Source of the DNA: Saprolegnia diclina VS20
Taxonomy: Eukaryota; Oomycota; Saprolegniomycetes; Saprolegniales; Saprolegniaceae
Direction of reading: 5' to 3'
Assembly (NCBI RefSeq): GCF_000281045.1
Contig: NW_008246104.1
Coordinates: 98,557-162,556, forward strand
DNA length: 64,000 nucleotides
The notes under the pieces were generated by a model that was not told the DNA's origin, ran no database searches, and worked only from the letters and a program-made list of their open reading frames with translations. Shown here in pieces: positions 55,917 through 64,000 of this stretch (its first letter is position 1; every line of letters starts with the position of its first letter). The translations under genes and the position numbers were made by a program.

Positions 55917-58126
55917 ATGCAGCGGGCGCCGAGGAAGCGCCGGGCCAAGGAGCCACTCGCCGAGCCCAAGGCGCGCAAGACCGCCACCACCAAGAAGACC
56001 GCAGCTGCGAAGAAGACGGCTGCCAATGCAGCCTCCGACATAGGTGAAGACGTTCTCGCCCTCATCATTGTCGAGCTCAAGAAATGGCGCCTCTTCGATC
56101 CGAGCAGCCTCTGCGCGCTCGCGTACACGAGCAAGCGCATTCGCGCTGGACTACCGTTCCAAGACATTGTGCGCGAGGCGACCGTACCGCGCTTGCTCGA
56201 GCGCGGTCGGAGCGCGCTGCGTCGAGCGTATCTCAACAAGCACTACTTTGGTGTCGCCGACGACGGCAATGTCTGGTGGACGAATGCTGACTACGACCGC
56301 GAAGTCGCGGCCCTTGATGCCACCCCATACTCGGACAAGGACGTGCTGGCGTACTGCCAGGTCTCGACGCCCGACTGGCTGCACGCGTTCGAGAACATGC
56401 ACAGCCGGTACCAGCTCACGTACTTGGGCGACCGGCACCAACTGCTCGTCTCGTACATGTGCACGTTTGAAATGCTCATCGCCCATTTGCGGCGCCACCT
56501 CTTTTTCGACCGGACGCCGAAGCTCTCGATCAACGGCACGATGCCCCGCAAGGACGCGATCGTTGCGCAGGTGCTCAAGCAGCAGCGCGACGGCACCATC
56601 TCGATCGTGTGCCCCGACTTTGGCCACCCGCACATGTTTGATCTGCACTTAACGAAGGCGCCGATGACGCTGATGCCTGGCGAAGACGCTGTCATGGAGC
56701 GCCATTTGCCCATGGCATACCCACCCACGCATGTCAACGCCGAGACGTCGTCGGTCGAGACGTGGTTTCCATTCCTCTCCAAGTTCATCTCGAACGGCGG
56801 CCAAGTGAGCATTGGCCGACAGGCGCACCACCACATGATGGTGCTCTCGGGCGAGCGCATCGTGCACCGCCATTTCAAGCACATGGGCTCGCTCCAGCGC
56901 TACCTCGAGTCGGCGGATCAGCACTGCCGGCGGTACTTCGAGTCGGCCGAAGATGAGTACGACCCGTACGCAGACGACGACGACGAGGAGGATGACGACG
57001 ACGACGAGACGGCGACCACGGACGGCGTGCCGTCCTACAACGACGGCGTCTCGCCCTCGATCCCTGACACGGAGAGCGAGCGCATGGTCGACGGCGCGCG
57101 CAGCTTCAACGCCGACGTGGTGTTTCCGCATTTGAGCAAGTACATTTCGGCCAAAGGGTGGCAGTCGATCGAGCTCAACGTGTTTGGCTCGCGCTACGCG
57201 ACGGTCCACAAGGGCGTGCAGTCCAACTCGATCATGGCGATCGCGATCACGCACCCGCCCTCGACGTCGCTCGACCATATGCTCAAGGAGCTCAATGCGT
57301 GCGTGGCGCCAGGACCGCTGAAGGCCCGCACGGACGCGATCAAGAAGCGCAAGCAGCAACAAGAACTCATCCCAGCGCACCTCAAGTACCGGCGGTTCCT
57401 CGTTTTCATGAAGCACGCGCAGATTCTGCAGCAAGGCCAAGTGTTTTCGATCTCGGCCCGGCACAACATGTACGTCAACGCCATGGTTGGCGACGACATC
57501 TTTGCCGCGTCGAGTCCCAACTCGATCGTCGTGCAGTTTGAGCTCACGTTCCCCCAAGTCGATCAGTACGAAAACTCGCAGGTCGTCTCGCTCGGGCTCG
57601 TCGAGCCAAGCGAGTACCCCAAGACGCGCGTGTCGGCGCGGTTCGTGGACACAAACCTCGACTTTCCCGTGCTCTGCTGGCGCAACGGCCTCGAATTCCT
57701 CGTCGGGCGCGAATCCATGTACCCGACCAACGACGATGGGTACGAAGCCGCCATCGATACCTCAGCAGCATATGCAACTTCTCTAGGCATCGCAACTTTA
57801 TGCTGCGCTACGAGAAGTGCCCGTTCAAGAGCGGCGACACGGTCTCGCTCCTCTTCAACCGCCAAGAAGGCACGGTGCAGTTTGCCCACAACCAGCAGCT
57901 CCAGCCCTTTTACTTTACCGGTACCAAGGAGACTGTTTGAGGGTTGGCTAATGGCGCGATCGGCGTAGGCGTCAAGTGCAACAACTTTTACGAGACGGGC
58001 CTCATGGTGTTTGTGACGCTCGAGCGGCCGAACGTCCAAGTGCGCAGCCTCGACGCGCCCAACATGAAGTTTATCGCGCCCACCGCGCAACGCGTCTACT
58101 ACAACTTTGACCAATACGACTTTTAA
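55917..58126 (+). CDS. Large F-box-like protein with C-terminal SPRY-like domain
   Basis: About 700 aa. After a Lys/Ala-rich N-terminus (TKKTAAAKKTAA), residues ~40-85 look like an F-box (GEDVLALIIVELKKWRLF, SLCALAYTSKRIRAG). The middle is unrecognised apart from an Asp/Glu tract at ~350-365. Two introns near the 3' end, starting at GTACGAAG (~57738) and GTACCAAG (~57921), restore a tail that fits a SPRY domain: GHRNFMLRYEKCPFKSGDTV, SLLFNRQEGTVQFAHNQQ, PFYFTGVKCNNFYETGLMVF. This suggests a substrate adaptor of an SCF ubiquitin ligase, but both domain calls are by eye. Without the introns the frame ends early at ~57968. Confidence 0.6.
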
Positions 58127-58581
58127 GCTGGCCACGCCCGCGCATAGCGTCGTCGCGTGGGCCTATATTATTCCAAGCTTGTTCTTTCATCCGCTTTGTC
58201 TTTGTTGCGGGTATGATGCGAGGATGATGGCCTTGGGCGATGTGCCACCAGTCTGCCCTCGATCGAGCACGTGCGTGGCCAGTCTGTAGCTCCAAGGCCT
58301 GCCGCTTCGTCCATATCGCACAATGGCCGTGGCCTACGTGGCAGCCACGCGGCTGACCTGTTTACGAGCATTCGCCTAACTCGCCAGCAGCAGACTTGTC
58401 CATGGCGCCAAGGTCTGTGCAACAGCCATGGAGATTGCCATTGCCAAAGTAGAGCTCAGTCACGTCCTGTCGCTCAAAGATCGCAAAACGAGCGGTGGTG
58501 GTATCCGGATACGCCGGATAAACCGACTTCAGCGTGGGATTGTGAAAAAACGGAGAAGGCAGCCTTCACTCTTCTTGGTGA
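58127..58581. other. Intergenic region upstream of UBA3
   Basis: About 455 bp; no supported gene. Confidence 0.5.
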
Positions 58582-60145
58582 ATGACGACGCGTCCCGCCG
58601 TCTCCAGCCCATCCCCGACCAAGACCCGCAAGCTGAACATGCACGTGAGCCGCCAGCACTCGGAGCGCGACTGGGACCTGCACCGCCTCCTTCTGCGTCC
58701 ATCGCCCTTTGGCAACGAGACCAACGAGGACATGGGCATGGGCAAGTTCGCTCCGGGTATGGACACCGTGGACTTTCTCAAGACCGAGGCCAAGGTGCTC
58801 GTGCTCGGCGCCGGTGGCCTTGGCTGCGAGATCCTCAAGGACCTCGCGTTCTCGGGCTTCAAGGACATCCACGTCGTCGACATGGACACGATCGACATCT
58901 CGAACCTCAACCGCCAATTTCTCTTCCGCCGGGCCGATGTCGGGCAACCCAAGGCGCTGGTGGCCGCCAAGTTTATCATGCAGCGCGTCAAGGGCGTCAC
59001 GGTACGACGCTCGTGTAGCGCTTCATGTGCACTCATAATGGTGCTTGCAGGTCACGCCCCACCACTGCGACCTCCGCACGTTTGACAGCGAATTCTACAG
59101 CGACTTTCGCCTCGTCATCTCGGGCCTCGACAACATTGACGCGCGGCGCTTTGTCAACTCGGTGCTCGTCTCGCTCGTCGAGACGTACGACGACGGCGAC
59201 ATTGACCCGAGGTACGTTACGCGTTGCTTTCCATGCGTGTTGAACCCTCTACTATATAGCACGATCATTCCGTTCATTGATGGCGGTACCGAAGGCTTCA
59301 GGGGCCAGGCGCGCGTGATCCTTCCGCGCATCACGTCGTGCTTTGAGTGCTCGCTCGATGCGTTCCCGCCGCCGACATCGTTTCCGATGTGCACGATCGC
59401 CGAGACGCCGCGCCAGCCTGCGCACTGCGTCGCGTACGCATCGGTCATCCTCTGGGAGAAGGAGTTTCCGGACACCAAGATGGACACAGACTCGCCCGAG
59501 CACATGCAGTGGGTCTACCAGAAGGCGCTCGAGCGCGCCGAGAAGTACGACATTCCGGGCGTCACGTACGTCTTCACGCTGGGCGTCGTCAAGAACATCA
59601 TCCCTGCGGTTGCGTCGACCAATGCCGTACGATACATATATGCGTGGAGCGCGATAAGCACGCACAACATGTGTAGGTGATCTCGGCCATGTGTGTCAAC
59701 GAAGCGCTGAAGGCCATGAGCTACTGCAGCCAGACGATGCACAACTACCACATGCACATGGGCGCGACAGGCATCTACAGCCACACGTTTGAGTACGAGA
59801 AGAAGCGCTTCTGCGGCGTGTGCGCGACGGAGAGCCATGTGTTGCGCGTGCACCCGAACACGCTTCTGAAAGATGTGATCACGACCGTACGCGATATACT
59901 TTGACGCATCTTCTCACACTGGGCAGGTGTCGGAGACATATCGCCTCAAGAACCCGGCGCTCGTCGCGGAGAAGAAGAGCCTCTTCATGCCCAACCCACC
60001 AGCGCTCTACGAGGCGACCAAGGCCAACCTGGATGCGCCGATCAAGGATCTCGTCGAGGATGGCAAGCACGTGACGATCACGGACCCGGTGTTTGTGGGC
60101 GACATCTCGCTGAACCTCCGCATCCAGTTTGACTTGGATGACTAA
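58582..60145 (+). CDS. UBA3: NEDD8-activating enzyme E1 catalytic subunit (UBA3)
   Basis: Adenylates NEDD8 and passes it to the E2 via a thioester. Five exons (introns 59002-59050, 59212-59259, 59627-59676, 59887-59926) give 458 aa. Adenylation domain: [82 protein letters not shown]. The catalytic Cys lies in [17 protein letters not shown]. Then [20 protein letters not shown] and a C-terminal ubiquitin-like E2-binding part ([18 protein letters not shown]). Its usual partner APPBP1/NAE1 is not in the window. Confidence 0.95.
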
Positions 60146-60519
60146 GACAAGCCCACCAAGATGTCGGAGAGATCCGTTTCGATGGCATTGAAGCAGAGAA
60201 TTCAAGATGTATGGAGGAGCGACTTGGACGCTGGGAGGATTCCTCCTCTGCGCGCGTTGGATCGTCAACACCCACCGTATGATCGGATCGTATACTTGTA
60301 GTTTGTATGTCGAGTAGGAACGCCAGTGTGCGGCAATGTGACGATGGGCGGGACCTGTGCCAAGTGCCAAGTGCCAAGTGGAGTACGAGCAGCTCGATCA
60401 GGGTCCGTACTGTAGACAGCAAATAATAAAAATGACACGCATCGCCTTTTTATGTCAAAATTGAATTATCTGTCCAGAGTTGAACCGACCCGTCACTTTG
60501 CCTTTGGGACCGAAACTTG
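60146..60519. other. Intergenic region with a heptamer repeat
   Basis: About 370 bp. TGCCAAG occurs three times in tandem at 60358-60378. No gene seen. Confidence 0.5.
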
Positions 60520-61646
60520 ATGCACGTGCCCGTGTTCCACCTTCCGATGCTCTCGGTCGACGAGCAAGACGCGCTCGTGGCCCTCGGTGCATCGGCGTTT
60601 TGCGATCTTATCGACACGAGCGCACGCCTCGACCGCAACCGCCACGCCGCGGTGCAGCTGCCGGCGCGCCACCCGGACGTCGACGACCGCATCTCGTTCC
60701 ACGCCTCGACGCTCGTCAAGCGCGCCAATATGGACGCGATCGCGACCTATCACATCACAGCCACCGAGGCCAACGACGTGTACTGCCGCACCTTCCACTG
60801 CCTCCTCACGTCGGTCCTCTACACGCTCGAACTCCCGTCGGCAGGTCGCCCGTACCATTACGTGGCGGTGCGCTGGCTGCTCCTGCCGTCGACGCTGCCG
60901 TGGGTCAAGCCACGCGACGTGGTCGTTGTCGAGGTACTTTTGTGCAAACTTTGTCCTACGAGCTCACATGTCGGTGGCTTAGTATATGGATACGTTTATT
61001 GGGCGCGATGGCGTGCTCGGCTTTGCGCGCTGCGTGCACTCGATCGACCACCGCTGCGCCCCGTCGCTGGTCGCGACGCATGGTTTTGTGCGCGGCCACT
61101 TGTACAAGTCGGGCCTTTCGGTCGTGAACGAGCGCCGGCCGCACGAGCTCCAAGCACACATGCTATTGCAGAGCGACCACGGGCACTCGTTTGCGTCGCG
61201 GTATGCGACCAAGTCGGTCTGCGCAGGCCTTCTCCGACACTTTGATACACTCAACGAGCGCATCTATGTGCATTTTCACGTGCTGCCCCGCAAGATTAGT
61301 GTCTCGGCCTCGACGTGGCGACCAGACGACTTTGTACGCAGCATCCAACTGCCCAGTGCTCATGCCTGCACGATATAGGCGTCGACGTCGTGCGGCGACA
61401 AGACCGCGTGCACGTACTGCATGCAGGCGTTCCACCTCTTGCGGCGACCGACTTTGTGCGAGACGTGCCACCAGGTGCGTATGAGTCGCGTGTGGAGCGG
61501 CGCTGGTATCACCAAGTGCTTAGATTTTGTGCAAAAAATGCACCCGCCGGATCACCAAGACGTCTCGCCACCGCGTGTGCTTGACGTGCTACGTTCGCCA
61601 CGAGATTGACGGCAGCCCGCGTCCGATCTGTACAGTGACGCAATGA
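60520..61646 (+). CDS. START-like lipid-binding protein with C-terminal FYVE-like zinc finger
   Basis: Four exons (introns 60934-60982, 61334-61378, 61475-61523) give about 327 aa. The N-terminal ~270 residues have the layout of the START-like proteins that are abundant in Saprolegniales (DRISFHASTLVKRANMDAIA, LPSTLPWVKPRDVVVVE, ARCVHSIDHRCAPSL, SGLSVVNERRP). The C-terminus is a small Cys-rich finger: DKTACTYCMQAFHLLRRPTL, CETCHQ, LCKKCTRRI, HRVCLTCYVRHEI, eight Cys in four CxxC pairs as in FYVE, though the RRHHCR signature is not present. Membrane lipid binding is inferred. Confidence 0.75.
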
Positions 61647-62398
61647 ACCTCGACTCGAAAGTCCTCATGTAATGTGTGTAGTTGCAGAGCCAATGCTGCT
61701 CGCGTCGCCTGGGTGGTCGGAGTTTTGCGCGCGGCGTCCGCCCGATGATCGCTTTGTCCAGTCGGTCTAGTTTCTGCGAAAAGACTAGCGTCAATAGTAG
61801 AGTAGGAGTCGACCATTTGCACTAATATAATGGGCCAATTGAATGGTTTTGTTTATCGCGGCGTTGACAATTCTGTCCACTTCGGTGACCGGTGTGGTCC
61901 AGTGTGTGGTCTACACGTTGGGCAAGGTACTGTAGTCTACAGTACACTCGCGCAGCGCAGCGCTGGTGCCACTGTGCTTTGCTTTCTTTCGCAGGTGCAG
62001 CGTGGATGTGTGCACGCGCCATCGCAGTGTTCGTCCAGTGACAGCCCGTGGCGTGTCCCAACGTGCTGCGTGCGGGAAGAGCAGCTCCTTCTTGCCATAT
62101 CCTCGGCCGTCGCACGGTAGGACTTCGTTGGTCGTTGCTGTCGGCGTTGTCGGTGCCAAGGGCCAATTGTCGGTTCCAACCGGTCGGCTGCAAGAAAATG
62201 CAGCCTTTGAACTTGGTGCGTGGGGCTTTTATGAACATATATTTACGTAATAAAATGTACAATATTGTCTGTCAACTCGACGCGCGATGCTTCGAGGCGC
62301 TATCGATTTGCTTCGTCCTCGTTCGCGACGGTTCGAGGTCTATACAAACATCAAGTGTAGGAAAGGCGCGATTTAAAACCACACAAAAAATCACCAAG
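61647..62398. other. Intergenic region upstream of ketopantoate hydroxymethyltransferase
   Basis: About 750 bp, no supported gene; AT-rich just before the next start (62240-62400). Confidence 0.5.
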
Positions 62399-63905
62399 AT
62401 GATGTTGACCCGCCACCTGCGCCGCGCGCTGAGCGACCTCGCGCCGCGCCAAGACCCGGTCGCCAACCGCACGCTCAAGCTCCTCGAGCGCAAGAAGGTC
62501 ACAACGCTCGACATTGGCATCCTCAAGCGCAAGCAGAAGCCGATCACGATGGTCACGGCCTACGACTACCCTTCGTACGCCCGTCGTCTGCAGCCTATCG
62601 GTACCATTCTAACGCTAGGGCGGTGCACGTGGACCTTGCGGGCTTTGACGTGCTCCTCATTGGCGACTCGGTCGGCATGGTCGAGCTCGTACGCGATTGA
62701 CGGCGCGGATTGAATTGCTCATGGATCGTATTTAGGGCATGGATACGTACGCTGGCTTGCTCCTGCCACAAGCATTGGAGTCTTAACCTTCTCGTAGCAC
62801 GATTCCTGTGACCTTGGATGACATCATTTACCACTCCAAGGCTGTCTGCCGGTATTCACAACGTTCGATAATGACGATTTGGTTGACACGAGTATGGACT
62901 AGTGGCGCCAAGCGTCCGCTGCTCGTGGCCGACATGCCGTTTGACTCGTGCGAAGGCCACCGCTTCGAGGCGCTCAAGAATGCCCAGCGCTTGCTCAAGG
63001 AGGGTGGCGTCGACTGCGTCAAGATCGAAGGCGGCGTCGAGCGTGCGGAAACGAGTACGTGGCAAGCCACACTCGCATCGGTGGACGATATTCCTCTCTA
63101 GTCAAGACGCTTGTCGATGGCGGTATCGCCGTCATGGGCCACGTTGGCTTGCGCCCGCAGGCCATCTCGGTACTTGGTGGCTTCCGCGCGCAGGGTCGCA
63201 CAGGTATAGTGTTACTCCTCGTCATTCGTCAACTCAACTTTACATCGCATGCGTAGCCAAGCAAGCCGAGCAGATCATTGAAGACGCACTCGCGGTGCAG
63301 GTAGATCTTTCTTCCTCTCGACGCCCTTCTGACTCGATTCCGTGTATTTGTAGAAAGCTGGTGCATTTGCCGTCGTTGTCGAGTGTGTGCCGTCGGTAGG
63401 CAACATCGCTCGGCGTGGCTTTTGTGAAAATCACGATATTCTAGGTCGTCGCCAAGGCCTTGACCGAGATCCTCGACATCCCGACGATCGGGATTGGGTC
63501 CGGTCAGCACACGAGCGGCCAAGTGCTCGTGTTCCACGACCTGCTCGGCATGCTCCAGCACCCGCACCACGCCCAGGTAGACAAAATATCGATGTATCAA
63601 GTATTCGACAAATTCGTTTGGCCTAGCACGTCCCCAAGTTTTGCAAGAAATACGCGGACGTGGGCGAGCGCATCCGCCAAGGCCTCGAGGCGTACCGCGA
63701 AGACGTCGAGCACGCACGCTTCCCGAACGACGACTATTCTCCGTACAAGGTATGTATTCCTTATAGCTGTGCGGCAGCGTCATGTAGTACGTAGATGTCC
63801 AAGGACGAGCAGGCCAAGCTGGCGGCGCTTGTCGACACCAAGTACGCCAAGCAAGCGGACGAGGCGGAAGAAGTGTTTGTCTCGGAAGTCTCCAAGGTCT
63901 ATTAA
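62399..63905 (+). CDS. panB: 3-methyl-2-oxobutanoate hydroxymethyltransferase (ketopantoate hydroxymethyltransferase)
   Basis: First step of pantothenate/CoA synthesis, using methylenetetrahydrofolate. About ten exons with very short introns. Rejoined motifs: [157 protein letters not shown]. Metal ligands (GDS Asp, DMPF Asp, KIEGG Glu) are present. The Arg/Leu-rich first 50 residues suggest mitochondrial import. Two ATGs in a row at 62399 and 62402. No panC is in the window. Confidence 0.93.
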
Positions 63906-63916
63906 CACGAGCAATA

Positions 63917-64000
63917 TTACTCCTTCTTGGCCTTGTCCTTGAGCCGCTCCGATTGGCGCGTGGGTTTGGGCGACGCTTTTGCTTTCTTCTTTCCCGCCTT
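63917..64000 (-). CDS. C-terminal fragment of a Lys-rich protein (runs off the window)
   Basis: Minus-strand frame ending at TAA (63917-63919), 11 bp from the convergent panB stop. The visible end reads [16 protein letters not shown], then [11 protein letters not shown]. Too short to name; shown because the frame is open to the window edge and has coding-like composition. Confidence 0.5.
   Translation of the reverse strand, partial: KAGKKKAKASPKPTRQSERLKDKAKKE

Noticed and set aside
1-64000. CRISPR array, transposon ends, rRNA or defence-island genes
   Set aside because: No regularly spaced direct repeats, no transposase or reverse-transcriptase motifs, no rRNA-like stretch, and no restriction, toxin-antitoxin or similar gene set seen.

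Overview
The window is a gene-dense piece of an oomycete nuclear genome, most likely from the Saprolegniales. That placement is inference. It rests on a cellulose synthase with an N-terminal PH domain (an oomycete architecture), a THAQKFF-type Myb protein, a START/FYVE-like protein, a ciliary protein (CFAP45) that implies a flagellate zoospore stage, and very short introns (mostly 33-68 nt, donor GTACGT, acceptor ending GTAG). Two runs of N (29075-29439 and 40744-41231) are assembly gaps. I resolved about 32 protein genes by rejoining exons across these introns. I found no tRNA, rRNA, CRISPR array or recognisable transposon.

Layout. 0-8 kb: COG3 (-), PH-domain cellulose synthase (+), a degenerate COQ7-like protein (-). 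9.6-19.4 kb, all on +: Myb-SHAQKYF factor, CFAP45, anthranilate phosphoribosyltransferase, bestrophin-like channel, intronless ATP-grasp ligase. 19.8-28.8 kb: a PAIP1-like protein with PAM2 and MIF4G (-), a small basic protein (-), an MCPH1-like BRCT protein with a RanBP2 zinc finger (+), an unknown protein (-). 28.9-32.6 kb: two tandem GT4 glycosyltransferases (-), the first broken by a gap. 33-43 kb: a small zinc-binding protein (+), LarB (-), RTF1 (-), DUS3 (-), an RNase III-domain protein (+), a CHZ-type histone chaperone (-). 43.9-51.5 kb: a TPR-like protein, a Cys/His-rich protein, a sugar transporter, a solitary AZUL-domain protein (all +), a HERP-like ER ubiquitin-domain protein (-). 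53.5-64 kb: a solitary PARP-type zinc-finger protein (+), LSM8 (-), an F-box/SPRY-like protein (+), UBA3 (+), a START/FYVE-like protein (+), ketopantoate hydroxymethyltransferase (+), and the C-terminal end of a Lys-rich gene (-) running off the right edge.

The genes are ordinary eukaryotic neighbours, not one pathway or island: Golgi tethering, cell wall synthesis, mRNA 3'-end/translation control, Paf1-complex transcription, splicing (LSM8), neddylation (UBA3), tRNA modification (DUS3), and Trp and pantothenate synthesis. I see no defence island or new multi-gene system. The most unusual items are a methionine-aminopeptidase-like zinc finger inserted inside the cellulose synthase catalytic domain, an intron-containing eukaryotic LarB, a COQ7 homologue that has lost iron ligands, a tandem GT4 pair whose 3' halves look homogenised across an assembly gap, solitary AZUL and PARP-finger proteins, and CCAAT boxes at similar distances upstream of about ten starts.

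Start codons were set at the first in-frame ATG consistent with family length; exon joins are my own readings of GT..AG pairs that keep the family's reading frame.
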